From Chalara sp. BL73 (taxonomy: Eukaryota > Ascomycota > Leotiomycetes > Helotiales): a DNA stretch of 64,000 nucleotides. The stretch is from positions 310,001 to 374,000 of the forward strand of contig CAKJVC010000090.1 of assembly GCA_918026815.1 (NCBI GenBank), written 5' to 3'. How positions within the stretch are numbered: position 1 is the first letter of the stretch; every line of letters starts with the position of its first letter. The notes under the pieces were generated by a model that made no database searches, was not told the DNA's origin, and saw only the letters and a list, made by a program, of their open reading frames with translations. Positions 22,901 through 35,400 of the stretch are shown piece after piece. Position numbers and translations under genes: made by a program.

Positions 22901-25900
22901 CATCCATTCTTGTTCGATACCAGCTTGGAGAATAATCGGCTGTGGGTAAATTCTTGAAGTATCCTTGCACGTCGATGTCTTCATTCGGATTCAACAGTAT
23001 GGTATCGGCTCGATCCCAGACTTGTTCGCTCCATGGTGTCTTAACAACTTTGCCCCAAGTATGGTCCGCGAACATGTTGACTACCGGCCGTTGAAGAGGA
23101 TCATACAAAGTTATGGTGCTAGCTCCATTGATCGCCTTGGATTGGTAGTTATGGATGTGTGCATATATTGGCTCATATTTCTTAATGACGCTTCCCTTGT
23201 TGTTGAAAATTTCCCACCCGCTAGTAATCCATCTTTGAGCTCCCGTTTGAGGGTCTGGTTCAGCTAGAGCCTTGGTCTGTATAGCACGACCCGATGCATC
23301 GGCATAGACGAAAGACAGTTCAAGTCGGCTATGGTCGCCTGGAGTGATTTGGGATATGTGAGTTTCTCGGACGATTGCTGCGGTAGTTGGGGGATGAGGA
23401 TTCTCGGACGAGCGAGTGCGGAAGTAGGCAAGATCATCATAGATGAACCGTGTTGTTGCATCTCCAAGAAGTGCAGCCTCACGTCCAATAGGGTCAGAGA
23501 GATAGGAAGAAATCGCTTGCTCGGTCAAGAATTGCTTGAATCCAGAGAGTTCATCCCCTTCCCTCTGTCCTGGCTTCCCCATAATGGCTTTGGCTGTTAG
23601 TCGTGCTCGAACATCATACGCGTAAGCATTGACATTCCTATTGGGGTCCATGATAATGGCCGGCTCGAGAACTCGATAATCAATTGATTTCAAGACCAAT
23701 GGCTTCCTTGAATCTTCGTTCCGAATCCCGGCCGTCATTCGGTTTCCTACGGAATCTTCGTGTTCAAGTACCAATAAATCATATTGGTCATAAGTTATGC
23801 GAGATTCTGAGCGAAAAGAGGAATTGTAGAATGGGTCACGAAAACGATGTGGCATAAAGAAGTGTCTTGCAGCATAGTCGAATTCCTGCAGAGAAGAGTG
23901 AGATCGATCTGGAGAGTAGAAGACTCGGCCAGAAGGGGCCCACCACGCTGAGCTTCCCTCGAGTTGGACATAGCCACCCCGCGCGCGCATGATATAAGTC
24001 AGAGCATCCCCGGACGGCATTTTCCCATCCTTCACAAAAATTTCCTGAAGCTGACCTTTGGTAAGCACTTGTTGATAGTTCTGGAATGGGATTGCGAGTG
24101 ATTGAACCTCGCCAAAAGGGAGAGCTTGCGAGAGATCGTTACTATGAAATTGTGTTCGAATATCCTGCAATAGGCGGCGATGCACGTGGGCTTTATCAGC
24201 AACTACTGATGTGTTCACTTCGAAAGGGATGTCATGTGCTCCATTCTCGACGCATCGGACCAAATCCGAGATCTCAGAAAATGTATACAGCCATTGAGCA
24301 CGCTTAGTTATCTTGGATGGAAAATTGACTAGCTCAGAAGACGTAGTATTCCATAATAGAGGTACTCTCCAAGAATCTTCTGTCTTGACCAGATTGGTAT
24401 ATTGATTAATGCCCAGAACCATTTGCGTCTGTTGCTGCCGTCGATGGTCGACATCATTGAGAAGAGAATCTTCTTCCTTGTGACAGCGACCATAGTTTAT
24501 GGCAACGGTCCGAAGAACGTTTCCGAAAGCATCCACAGACATTACAAGAGAATGAGAAACCCGAGGATCCACCTGCAATTTCCCGGGTTTGAGTGTGCTG
24601 AGTCTCTCATATGTGAATTCGACACTCTCTCGTGGATGTGTGAAGAATACTGCTTGACTGTTCGACTCCAAAGGTTCCAAATCACCGACTGGTTGGAAAC
24701 ACTCGACGGTGTAATTCATCTGCTTCACCGTGTAAGGGTGATCTTGGAAAATTGTCCCGTCGAGTCCATACACCTCTTCCCGAAGCATCATGCCTTTGAG
24801 ACTTCGATAGATCTCTCGATTTTCCCGGGTATTAAAGTCAAATGGGATTTCTTCGTTTCCGAATCGAATCTTTTGGGGTAAAGATGATAATGGCAATAAT
24901 GATCCTATTGCTGGCGGGCTTTCTCGATAAAATTCATCCTCATACTGCTCGGCAATATGGCGACCCTGAAGGTAAGCCCCGGTTTCATACCATGACTTAG
25001 TGAGCACTGGAGGACTGCGGAAAGCAGGATCGTAATTCGTGGCGACGTCATCAATTCCCGGAAGCGTGCTTTGAAATTCTTCACAATCGATGCTCTCCAC
25101 CATCCCAAAGCCTCTAAATTCGCGTTCAAACGGATCGAAGAACCCATCATGGTATGCATACCGTGTCACAAGCTCGTTTCCACTGATACGATCAATCGTA
25201 GTAACCTTCTCAACGACTTGCACAGGAAAGGGCAATCTTGTCAGCCAAGGTTTTCCTGCTGCTTTGTCTTTCAAGTAAAATGAAGTTGAACTTTTGTATG
25301 TGATATACGTTTCGGAGCCCAGATTGTTTTTCATGCACGTGAGCAGGTACGGTTTTCCTTGCTTCATCAAGTCCAAGTAACGCATCTGTCGCCTGCTATC
25401 ACTCAGATGACCGGAGCTCCAAACTAAACAGCCCGTTCCATGACCGAGGAGATCCACAACGGAAACCGCGTTCATATCGTCAACAGTAAGGAACGGCCCA
25501 AGCCTTGAACCTGAAGACCAAGAATTTCCAGCTTGATTCAGATAAAGCACTGGGCCATTTTCATGGAGATATATCATGTCCGATAATCCAGAGCCATCCA
25601 CATCTGCGAGACGGATCCGACGTTGCTGGAATTCATCAGAATACTCGAAAAATGGAGAATTGTCCATGCTGACTTTAGCACCGAATCGGCCATACCCTAA
25701 AGAAGGCCAATAACATGATTCCCCGTTCCTGATCCGAACCAAGTCAATTAGGCCATCTCCGCACATATCAGCCAGGAATATGGATTCATTGTACATTTCC
25801 AGAAGCAGGCGCGGTCCTTTGTCCTCGTCGATCGGTGGCCTCCAATACTGCGGTTCCAAAAAGCCATCCTCTCCAATCCCAGGGAACCAGGTGAAGACCT

Positions 25901-27587
25901 CATCATTTACAATCAAAATATCTGTAAGGCCGTCGCCAGTCAAATCGATCATCCGTGTGTTAGGGTCTTTCCAGTTGATTTGAGGCAAGAGTGGAAATGT
26001 GCGAAACGGTTCCCACTCATTTTCAAGAACCCAATCACGCTTATAAAACCCTGGTGATGGGCCATCGAGTTGCACAAAATCTAGACGCCCGTCTCCTGTC
26101 AAATCAATGAATTGTTCCTGAATTGACACTGGTGGAGAGGTTGGTAGAGATTGTGTTGCAGCGAACTTTCCATTCCCGAGGTTTGCTTTGTAGTAGTACT
26201 GACCGCCCTGTTTAGTGAGAATGCCGGGAACACCTTCAGCATCCAAGTCAACCCAGTGGTAAAGCTGGTCATCTACTCCAGATGGGATGCCCTCCAAAGA
26301 TACAGGATCTAAATCTTGCACTTCTGTTGAGACCTCTGCTTTGCTATAATCGAACTCGACAGGGGCAAACGAGTCACATATATAATGAGCTTCTCTCCTT
26401 ACGTAACGCCGATGGGTTATCGAAGATACCAAAGACAAAACAGAAGCATTCTCGAAGGGAGATGTTGTATCCTGCCTGTACGCAAGATCGGTAGATCCTA
26501 CAAGATAGTCCCTACCGATGTTCGCCTCTTCAGGGAAATGGTGGAACATGAGAATCCTCCGGCATAGCCGATACTTCCTCACTTCAAAACATGACCTATA
26601 GACTGAGAATGGATCACGTCGGACAGGCCAAGGTATGGTTTCGGCTGGCGTAGGACACTCCATATGATGCTCCCCATAGTCGAAAACCAGCTCAAACATC
26701 CAGTCCAACGAACCAGATGCTGAGCACAAACCCTTTGGGATGCGGTTTCCATACTTGATTCGTTTAGGGTATCTCGCAACAGTTCGGTACTTCTCATCGC
26801 GGTTGAGCTCATGCGCATTGGTGACATCCACACCTTGAGAGTTTTCAGCTTTGTAATCATACTCAGTGACGTTTCCCTTGTCATCAAAAACTTGACTTAG
26901 GAGCCAGCTAAATACTCGAGTTGGGTTGTTGGGGTCAAATATCCTAGATTCCAAGCTAGTACCGTACAACGAAGTGACATTCTCTTTTGTTATGACTCTC
27001 CAATGACAGTCAGAAGTAGAAGTATCTGTCCAGCTTTCAATCCGCGAGAAACTGCTCTCGATTCGTGGCCGAAAGGATTTGATGCTAAATTTGGTGCCTC
27101 GAACAGTGTGCTGGATAGGTTTTGACTTGGTCCAATATCCATCAGAATCCAATGCTCTATGTGGGACTAAATCCTCTAACCCAGAGTTTATGAAAACATC
27201 TGAATCGGTGACATCATTGTACCGTGGGAGGCCTTTGTCGGTTTTTCGAGTGATAGAAGGAATTGATAGATTCCAACCGAGTCCAAATGGTCCGTTCCCC
27301 ATCCCAGAATCGTATGAGAAGTTCAACTGAGGACCAAAACCACTCCTTCCGCTACTTGCAAATATTGGAATAGACACATTTCCAGTGCCTGTAGGTCCCG
27401 AAACTTGAAATTTCTCGCCAATGCCTCGAATAGCTCCTCCACCTTTCGGAACACTAACAGTAAGAATTCCACTCTCGGGATTGGAGATTTCAGGGGTCTG
27501 GTTTTGAGGAGCGAGAGTACCATCGCCAGACTCTGCTGGCGGCCACTGCCCTCCGCCGCCATTAGATAAACTGTTTTGTGTCTCCAT
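19908..27587 (-). CDS. Tc toxin TcB-TcC fusion with a nuclease-like C-terminus
   Basis: A single uninterrupted frame of 2559 residues. In order it has a SpvB-type domain (about 40-330), four FG-GAP/VCBS-like repeats with TGDG or GDG/DGSG cores (about 490-700) of the TcB propeller type, and a TcB middle region with EREFRGFG near 819. YD-type RHS repeats follow (about 1500-2230), then the RHS core end with SADPLG near 2229 and DPDG near 2255, where the family's aspartic self-cleavage region lies. In bacterial Tc systems TcB and TcC form a hollow shell that encloses the cleaved C-terminal effector. Here the effector region has a hydrophobic helix (2257-2289), a Pro/Glu-rich linker (about 2343-2402) and a domain with WHHVFPQ near 2458 and an Asp-rich NGRYVDPDRHRA stretch. 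That looks like an AHH/HNH-type (DUF2380-like) nuclease, by inference. No signal peptide is visible. No intron in 7.7 kb is unusual here and fits bacterial ancestry. Confidence 0.93.
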   Translation of the reverse strand: METQNSLSNGGGGQWPPAESGDGTLAPQNQTPEISNPESGILTVSVPKGGGAIRGIGEKFQVSGPTGTGNVSIPIFASSGRSGFGPQLNFSYDSGMGNGPFGLGWNLSIPSITRKTDKGLPRYNDVTDSDVFINSGLEDLVPHRALDSDGYWTKSKPIQHTVRGTKFSIKSFRPRIESSFSRIESWTDTSTSDCHWRVITKENVTSLYGTSLESRIFDPNNPTRVFSWLLSQVFDDKGNVTEYDYKAENSQGVDVTNAHELNRDEKYRTVARYPKRIKYGNRIPKGLCSASGSLDWMFELVFDYGEHHMECPTPAETIPWPVRRDPFSVYRSCFEVRKYRLCRRILMFHHFPEEANIGRDYLVGSTDLAYRQDTTSPFENASVLSLVSSITHRRYVRREAHYICDSFAPVEFDYSKAEVSTEVQDLDPVSLEGIPSGVDDQLYHWVDLDAEGVPGILTKQGGQYYYKANLGNGKFAATQSLPTSPPVSIQEQFIDLTGDGRLDFVQLDGPSPGFYKRDWVLENEWEPFRTFPLLPQINWKDPNTRMIDLTGDGLTDILIVNDEVFTWFPGIGEDGFLEPQYWRPPIDEDKGPRLLLEMYNESIFLADMCGDGLIDLVRIRNGESCYWPSLGYGRFGAKVSMDNSPFFEYSDEFQQRRIRLADVDGSGLSDMIYLHENGPVLYLNQAGNSWSSGSRLGPFLTVDDMNAVSVVDLLGHGTGCLVWSSGHLSDSRRQMRYLDLMKQGKPYLLTCMKNNLGSETYITYKSSTSFYLKDKAAGKPWLTRLPFPVQVVEKVTTIDRISGNELVTRYAYHDGFFDPFEREFRGFGMVESIDCEEFQSTLPGIDDVATNYDPAFRSPPVLTKSWYETGAYLQGRHIAEQYEDEFYRESPPAIGSLLPLSSLPQKIRFGNEEIPFDFNTRENREIYRSLKGMMLREEVYGLDGTIFQDHPYTVKQMNYTVECFQPVGDLEPLESNSQAVFFTHPRESVEFTYERLSTLKPGKLQVDPRVSHSLVMSVDAFGNVLRTVAINYGRCHKEEDSLLNDVDHRRQQQTQMVLGINQYTNLVKTEDSWRVPLLWNTTSSELVNFPSKITKRAQWLYTFSEISDLVRCVENGAHDIPFEVNTSVVADKAHVHRRLLQDIRTQFHSNDLSQALPFGEVQSLAIPFQNYQQVLTKGQLQEIFVKDGKMPSGDALTYIMRARGGYVQLEGSSAWWAPSGRVFYSPDRSHSSLQEFDYAARHFFMPHRFRDPFYNSSFRSESRITYDQYDLLVLEHEDSVGNRMTAGIRNEDSRKPLVLKSIDYRVLEPAIIMDPNRNVNAYAYDVRARLTAKAIMGKPGQREGDELSGFKQFLTEQAISSYLSDPIGREAALLGDATTRFIYDDLAYFRTRSSENPHPPTTAAIVRETHISQITPGDHSRLELSFVYADASGRAIQTKALAEPDPQTGAQRWITSGWEIFNNKGSVIKKYEPIYAHIHNYQSKAINGASTITLYDPLQRPVVNMFADHTWGKVVKTPWSEQVWDRADTILLNPNEDIDVQGYFKNLPTADYSPSWYRTRMDGTLGRRAQEAAEKASVYAGTPITHYFDGFGRDIINTSYDRVKRELGELVKESFFVSRTVFDITGNILEVLDPLGRKAEINKYDMVHNMLHKSSMEGGQTWSLLDCVKKPIYTWNSRGYETSVIYDTDQRQVKEFLSVGGVQYLVSETIYGESEVDAEKNNIRTRAVLFRDQSGIKQTQNFDFKGNLLSEGRTLAAQVDQIIDWSTPDDITVESEIFLTTWKYDALNRVIEKVLPDKESVVRHAYNRLGQMQQVEMNLHGRGEWTYVLKDAQYNARGQRVLYSLGNGIETIFEYDPLVFRLTRILSKSQNRDSSPEERPGASRTRKLQDLIYTYDSMGNISYIQDDSQESIFFQNHKVDPSNDYTYDALYRLVSASGREHLGQIKTEHGHATPSHHAEDDTAMARYRENYFYDGAGNMLKICHMGQQNWTKIFNYHERSQLEPDRYSNRLSSTSIGDRIQGFGYEGNEGLMGNITSMPNLSLMKWDFRDQLQATAKQRSGGTPETTWYQYANGSKRIRKLTRRHGKEGQSTTRSSERIYIGSYEVYRKYGRDGSRIDLERETIVISIGDEKLSVHETLTKGSSPSPAELTRYQFGNQLGSSVLELDGSAKVITYEEYFAYGGTSYSAAVSQVDAPKRYRYSAKEKDEESGLYYYGYRYYSVSIVRWISADPLGMKDGTNIFQFVRSNPICYKDPDGRFIPVVIFGVYVAAEVVAAAALTVSAMAVVAIHNAQPALQRAASSAGEAIEERWDVAKDKTKRGWDIGKEKAKEGYNYLRGKVSEWGKAKPAEPEAVPKPGTPDTPVPDAPPETTPAEPESPPQEAEPQEHPAEPEEEPPEQTPDNPKFKPKPWREIKNPKTLEKWKGVLSKLLDWTVDKFEQMLKDMAADQLADRRGVAEWHHVFPQEFRSAFEQAGVDLDIDAAQNGRYVDPDRHRAFSWIYSLLWEAFLQPDRITGKTNRSREEIKHFGKLMTHVFNTFVVARERFPGHPIPNRPGLTP

Positions 27588-29472
27588 CCAGTAGAATGCA
27601 ATTTCCTCAATCAGAGCGAATGCAAGACAGACCTCCAGACTTCACAAATCAAACTGTGAACAGCACACATCTAAGGAAAAGTTGCTGCAGGCTGTTGAAA
27701 GATACGCCTTGCTTTGTAACCTCACATTGATGAGCTTTGGCGAGTTTCTCTAAGGACTAACACAGGGATCTAATGCAACGTGGAGGATTACTGGGCCACA
27801 AAGCTTGTGTTTCTCAGCTCTCCAGAGGTTCCGTGGCAGGAATATTGTGGCTGCCTTCATTTTGTTACAAAGGAGTTGAAGCGGGGAAAGGCCCTGGGTA
27901 ATTCCTGCTGATCTGTTCATGACTCTATCAAGAGGATGCGCCTTCACACCCTCCACTATTTGGGGGCTGGAGTTTGCCGATTCTCAATGGAAAGTTGAAG
28001 GGATGATTGGCTGGGTCACGAACGCGACTTGATGCAAATCGTCGGAAATAAGCATAAGGCTGAGCCAAATACTCCTCACGGCTTCAGTGAAAGGGAGATG
28101 ACAGATGCAGGTGGTGTGAAACACGAAGACGATCACTTGAATTGATGTGATTATCAGTGGAGTGGAGATAAAGCGATTCCAAATACGATAGGTTCATAGA
28201 ATCAGAAGGAGAAGGATATGGGAGATAAAGAAAGAGAGAACTGTGAAGTCAGTAAGCGAAGTAAGGTTTAGACACTTCAACTATGCAAACAAGTAGCATG
28301 AAAACCCGATTTTACCGAGCGGCGGTACAAGGACTGCTCTGTACAGAAACTCAAGGAAATGGCCTTGTTTATAAATTTATTAATATGGCTTCGGGTTTAC
28401 CTCACAGTAGCTCAAATGGACTATTGCACTTCTCAATGTTTAATTTAATGATGCCAAAAACTTTTAAGTTTATTTTAAATCAATATTGATATTATACAGT
28501 AAAAAAAATAGCTCTTTTAAACACGATTTCGGAGCGAATAGCGCTTGCGAAGAGCCTCACAGGCTGGCAGATTCACTTATTATAGTTTTTTTTTATATAT
28601 AATCACAGGGTTCAGCTGTAAAAATTGCTGTGCAGATGAGTCCCGCTTGGCTTGAATGGGCGGCCCGTACTAGCCTTACCCCGCCTCAAAGTCTGACACA
28701 TTCTCCTCGAGGTTATTCAATTAGGGAGATCAGGCAGGTTTCTAACGAAAACATGCATAGACAGCAGGGGAATGAGTGGAAAGGTAGTTCGTATCACCGA
28801 GTAGGGCTGAGCTGCAGGACTTGTCACGTCAAGCTTTTAAGGGAGGAGTCGGTGCTCATTGCTTAACCTCGCCTAAGCCAATCAGCTGCATACCTGATCC
28901 GCATCTCTTCCCAGACAAGCATTTGAAAAGCGCCACTTGGTAAGGATCAAATCAGCCACTTCAACCTCACCATATCACTGAAATCGAAATTAGTTAGGAT
29001 TGGTGTGATGCTGGCACCTCCAACACTCCCTCGAGGATATTGTTGATTTTCTATTGTGGATTGGCTGGTTTCCTTAACAGCGTGGCTTGCCATATGTTCT
29101 TCGACATCAATCTCCCCCGCAGCCACCTCATTAGTTTGTATTACTCCCCGCTTAGATATTTGATTGAATTTCTTTTTTGGATGTTTTTTCTTTTCTTTGG
29201 ATAATGAGTCTCGGATGGGATGGAAAACTCGATCTCATCTTCTTCAGTTGTCAAATTTGACAACTATTTTTGGGCATTTAGCTACTATCCTCGAATTCTC
29301 ATCTACATTTGTCTTGATCCAACTTTTTCGTAAGTTTCGACTCACTGGTAGATTGGAGTTTAAGCTTAGACAGTGAAGTCTTTACAGCCATTCCTGCTTA
29401 TAGGCCGTTCACGGAGAAGTTTGGGGCTCAGGACGCGAAGCGCTTCATGAGGGCCGACAGCGACTTTCCACT
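27588..29472. promoter_or_regulatory. Shared upstream region of the divergent Tc toxin genes
   Basis: A 1.9-kb stretch separates the two start codons (27587 minus, 29473 plus), so it must hold both promoters. Short open frames in it show no domain. Part of it (about 28440-28610) is AT-rich with poly-A and poly-T tracts. No specific operator could be identified. Confidence 0.45.
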
Positions 29473-32400
29473 ATGTCGACCCTCCTCGTGGTTACCATAG
29501 TTCCCAATGTGCCAACCTCAGGATCAGATTTCCAAAAGTACCTAAATGGACTGCAAATAACGGCGTGGGATCGGACAGTTCGTAATACTAGCCCAGATCT
29601 CGCGTTAGGAGAGGAAGATGTTCTTCTGGGAACAGCTTCAGGTCTTGCGATCCCAGGGACAACCGCCTCAGGATCACAAACACCGCCTATATTTACAGTA
29701 GTTCCAGGTAGTAATCCACCAGCGTATGGAAATTCCATCGTTCAGCACCTCCAAGCTGTCATCACGCAGCCACCACCCCCGCTTCCTGGCCTTCCTCCTC
29801 CTCCTCCAATCACAACTTACCTGCCACTGGCTGCAGCAACTGCTCTCATTGTGGTCAATCTTGATTCCAACAAATACCAGGAGTATGTGGACCATCTTAA
29901 TTTTGATGTACGGATGTCCTATGCACGAGTTCTGACTCCAGGACAACCGGCAACTCCAGTTCCCATACCATTGACCATTGAATACAACATTCAGCCGTGG
30001 TCAACACTGAATGCGAATCCACCCTCATCTGATATTACCGGCAACCCAAATACCTACGATTGGGCCCTTGGACTCCCGACAACCTTATACTCCTGGCTTC
30101 CCCCGCCACTACCTTCGGCGTCCATTGCGTCTGTAGCTCTTGGTGATGCCTCCGCACCGCCGAATTTCTTTGCCCTGATAGCTGCTATCAACCTAGTCTT
30201 AGCAAAAGACAGCCCTTCGACTTGCCAGAGTTTGGAAACCATGACAGACCCGCTGACAGTTGCACAGTGCTCAGAAATAGCTTCTGAGATCATGTATGAA
30301 CGAACTACTGATCCGCCCCCGCCCCCTCAGCTGCCAAATGGTAATGGTATTGAGCTCTTTTATGACACTAGTCTTAATACAAACACTGTTGATGGAAATT
30401 CGGGCTCTCCAACCTGGGTACGTGGTTCACTCTTATGCTGTGAAAAGCTAAAAGGAATACTTACTTCAAACCTAGGACCAAGTTAGACAATCATGGGAAA
30501 CAAGTTGGTCTGCGTATCACGCGACCAGAGATGCCAATGCATCCAGATTAGCCCAATATGTCTTCGCAGTACAAGCCGCTGTATGGGCTGAACTTCAGAC
30601 CAAGATCGCCCCAATTGCAACGATTGACGTGGTCATTGATCCCGCTCTTAAGCCCTCATCATCGACTAATTTATCGATTCTCCTCACGGCCCCGGATCCT
30701 TCAAACCCCCCACGACCGATCTTACCGCTTGTACCAGGCTTCTATATCCCAGCTGTATACTTCTACGCGTTGGGGGCCAAATTCCCAATGACCATGTCTC
30801 CGGGAGATAGATTCAAGGCCGCAGTCACAACTCCAATGACAACTCTTAGTACAACATTGCAGATTGCACTAAACACAGGCATTCTCAAGGATCCAGAACC
30901 GCCGTCTACTATGGGGAATCCTCCGCCGCCAAATTTGAGCCTATATCTGGCACAAGCAACTCGTCGAATGGCCGCACTCTCAGCAAAATTTATCACTGGC
31001 CATGAACCGACTATTAACCTAATCCCAGGGAGTCAAGTTACTACTCTCATCGAAAATTGGCTTTCTGATCAAACTATAACTGACCCGAATGAGTTTGTGA
31101 CCGAGTTTTGGGCATCGCAAATATCTCCGCCGCCTCCCGCGACAATTCCTCCCCTGGATGACTACTTATACCTACTTTTAAATATTATTGCGGGCGGTAA
31201 CCAATCCTTTGTAAATGCGATACTCGGCTTCACTGTTCCTAACACTCTACCCACGCGGACCGTTAAATATACCACAGATCTTCTTGCTATCCAAGACACT
31301 ACTTGGAACGCTGTATTTCAGACAGACTCTACACTGCTTCCATCTTTTACAGCGCCCGGCAATTTAGCGAGGAGGTCAGCCGCGTTCATCGTTTTTCTCA
31401 GGACTATCTTCTCACCTGCGATTAATCCCGGCCAACCGGTTGTCGTAAACAACAGTCCCGCGGCTGTACTTGGCCCTGTAAGCGATGTCTTACAGCAGTT
31501 TATAAATTCCTACTCGCCAGCAGGTACCTTTACCTTCATGGGACCACTAAATAAATCACAGGTAGAAGCAACCTTGGCAGCCGCATTCCCGGGAGATCTC
31601 GTTGTTCAGAACTGGGTTAGAAATGCGGTAAATGTCATCAGCGATTTGCTAGGAATTGTGACTACAGCATCTGTTCCGGCAAACCTTCAAGTGTCTTACA
31701 TGGAAGGCCTTTACGCTCGAGGGTTCACCTCAGTCGACAGCCTTATGTCTGTATCCCAAGCCCAGTTCATTGCTGCCATGATTGGAACCGTGGTGTACAG
31801 TGATGCTAGCGCAATACACAGCGCTGTAGTGTCAAGTCCCCCCACCATGCCTGAAGGTCCGAGTTTGGGATTCCAGCCAGTCAATGACGGCTCTCTGGTG
31901 AACTGCGTTCCGCCTCTTCATCTGTCACCCCTTGGACCAGCTCAATACCTATCAGAAATGCTCAATACCGAGATTGATACCAAAACGCTGTTTGAGCTGG
32001 TTTCAGCACGTCGAGGTGCGTTAGGGTCTCTTGAGATTACCAAAGCCAACTTGGAGCTCCAAATTCCACTCATCGACCTAGTTCTTGAGAGCTTAGAATT
32101 TGCAGCGGCTAGTACAGCAGCTCCTGGTGCTATTTATGGGACAGATCCCAGGGCCATTCCTGAGCATCATATAGGAGCAGAATGTCCAGAGAAGATTGAG
32201 GATCTCATTGTAGCTGTGCCTCAACATTCTTCGCCTTCGCTTTCAGCCTCACAGCTAGACGCGTACGGTACGCTAGAGACATGCTTTACCAGTCCCGGCC
32301 TGCCTTACTCGCAAAAATTGGACGTGTGTCGGTCTTATCTTCATCGACTATGTACAACTCGATTTGATGTAATGCGGCATTTCCGACAGGACATAACCGA

Positions 32401-35400
32401 GTACCCTTTACTGAGCATACAGAATGCATCTCTCTCACCGACAGATTTTAATAAAACGGTCTGGAGGCTCCCAGTTGAATTCAACATTGCTCTAGAATAT
32501 CTGCAGATTTCTCAGTCAGAGTACAGTTCTCTCTATGCTGGAAACTTCCTGGTCAATATGACGTCGACGCTATACGGCGTCAGCCCATCAGCAGATCGGA
32601 ACTGGCGTCGCGATGTACTGCAGCTACCAGTCTTCTTACAGACTACAGGTTTGTCATACTGTGAGTTTGTTGAGCTGTGGAAGTGCAACTTCATCCCTTT
32701 TGGCCCACAGGCGAATGAGCGAACCGGTATTCTTGATACATTTCCTGATTGCCCTCCCTGCTGCCTGGACAACATCTTCATTAGTCTAAACGTGGATGGC
32801 GATGATACTCAAGTATTGTTGCAATTAATACTCTTCATCCGTCTCTGGCGTAAATTACACCACGACTGCCGCCTGGGCGATATTTCCTTTGCCTTATTGG
32901 CTGACATCTGCCAAGTTTTGGGCCTTTTCGACTCGTCTGGCGCTGTTAATCCCGACTTCGTCAGGCAACTAGCTTCTTTGCTAATGCTTGTGCATTACTT
33001 CCAACTCCCCTGGGGATTTGATCCAAGTGTCACAAGCGGTGGTGCACAGAAGACGAAGCTTCTTGGGTTGTGGCCTAGATCGCCAACTGCTCCCACGGCT
33101 TGGGCGCTTGACACCCTTTTAAGATGCACAGAGAATTTTGCGAGGCACTGCTTTGAATGCTGTGAACGGGATGCGGATTTTATTAGGATTTTGAAGGATA
33201 ATCTAACTCCTCTGTCCTGTTTGGCTGGTTTCTCACAAACCAATCTTTGGTATGCTAACCCAACAAGTACCATTCGGTTTACGGAAGTGTTGGCCAAGAT
33301 CTGTGCCTCGGACTTCACAGTTGGCGAAATTATCTTCCTCTTCACAAACGACAACCATTTGGATGGAGATGATCCATTTCCTCTCCCAGAAAGATCAGAA
33401 TCTCTTGAAATGCCCCTCAATTGGCCGGAAGATGACTCCCACGGAATCTGGGAGTTACGAGAGAAGCTCCTCTGTCTTGAGATCGGCGATGAGCATTGTG
33501 ATGAATGGAGTTGGAACAAACTTGTGGATACAATGCAAGACTTAGGGAAGAAGGATACGGTATCGATTACGGCGTTTGGAGAGCATTTCTTCCCCGAAAC
33601 TTTAGAGAGGCACGGGCATCCTGTGAGCGCTAAGGCACGACGATGGGGTGTCCCTCTTTCCACCAGCCAGACTACCCCTATGATGTGGCATGCCGACCCA
33701 TGTTGGCCGTTCCACTACGAATATGGCGAGCAAGAACCAGAAAGCCTAGAAGCGCATTCTGGTGCAGTATTTGCCGGCCAGCTTTGGATTCAGCTTCCGC
33801 TTCGGGATGAGGATGTGTCTCGTAAGATGAGAAATTCTCGTCAGTTGCGAGACGTCGAGATCAATGCCGTGCAGGATCTCTACTTTGCTCCTCGTGCTAT
33901 GATTGCACCATTCGCATTGGTATTCTCCAATTTTGACCGGGATATCAGCTACATGATTCAAGAACCCGAAGAGCACAAGCGTTTTTGTTTCTTCCAAAGG
34001 CAATTTGCACTGTTCTTCAAGCGATGCAGGGTTATCGCGGAGCACCTCGCCTGCCATGTTGGTTTCAATTGTAACTGCGTTCACCCTTCAGGCTGTTGCG
34101 ATTGCAAGAAACCAGATATCGAATTAGCGTGGCGTATATTGCAAAGCTTAATAGCTGATGAGAACTTCACGACGGACTCGTGGGAGGATCCTTCCGGCAG
34201 GCTTCCGCCTCCATCGAGTTTTGAGTGGGACCCACAATTTTCCGGGAATGGTTTTGCTGCCTTGCTTGGACTCGCTGGGACCGGCCTTTTAGGGAAGTAT
34301 AATGTTGGATCAACTTTGACCTGGGCTGAGATGCGAGGTGGACTTAGTGCTTTTGGGAGAACCGAAGATCAGTGGAGCACACCTGTTCCAACCATCATTC
34401 CATCTCTCAGTGCACTATCCACAACTGATCCTGGCGATCTCACCATATTCAAGAATGGCTTTATCTTACGAGATGCTAATGGTGAAGCACTTGACGGCTC
34501 ACAACCCTACTCGGTGGTCTGGAAAGGACTGTTGCTTGTCGACTGTCGTGGTCACTATAAGTTCAGAGCATGCCACCCAAAACATGACGGTCACCCAGAA
34601 TGTCACCAAGAGCGCGGCGAGAAGTGGATTGTGAAAATTGAGCGAGGTCAGAAGCATTGGGTTCTGCTCAACAACCACTCTCCTGGACTAGCAGCTCCTC
34701 CATTTGAATCACTCCAAGTCTGCCTAAATCGCGGAGCATATACCATCACAGTCGAATTCAAGCAGACACTGCCTGGCAAAGACCATCGCAAACACTTAAA
34801 ACACTTCCGCTCCGGTTTTGAGCTGAAATATGAAGGTCCAGATACCAAAGACTGCCTTGAAGTTGTACCATTCCGTAGATTAATTCAGAACTGGAAGACA
34901 GATAATCCGCTCCGGGTTCCAGTTTACGACGATAGCAGCAACAGCCCCTTACAGACTAACACAATCATCATCTCAAACACTGCCAAACAGTTCCTTGAAT
35001 TGCAGTATATCAGTACCATTAGAGACATTCGCAGGACGTATCAGCGAGCTTTTAAAGCTGTACTTCTTGCAACCAAATTCTGTTTGTCGGTTCGCAGGAT
35101 CGAGTGTGACTGGCAATCAGAACTTGGTTTCATGCTAGATCATCCTCATCGCTTCCGCGGAACTTCCTATACGCTTCCAGCATCTGGGCCAGCTACCACA
35201 AGCCACGTGAACTTCAACTTCAATTTCCTGCCTGTCAAAGATTACTATGGTCCGAATACTCCGGACTTACGCGAGAATCCTAGTCTGGCGAGACAAGGTG
35301 CCTTGTTCGATTGGTGGGAGCGGCTCTTCGATTACGCCACACTAAGATCTCGTGTACGTGAGCGGTTTTGTCGCGAAGTTTGGCTTCTTTTCGAAGAAGC

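Noticed and set aside
32995..33663. 222-codon minus-strand frame inside the TcA exon
   Set aside because: Opposite-strand shadow of the central TcA exon; no start context or domain.
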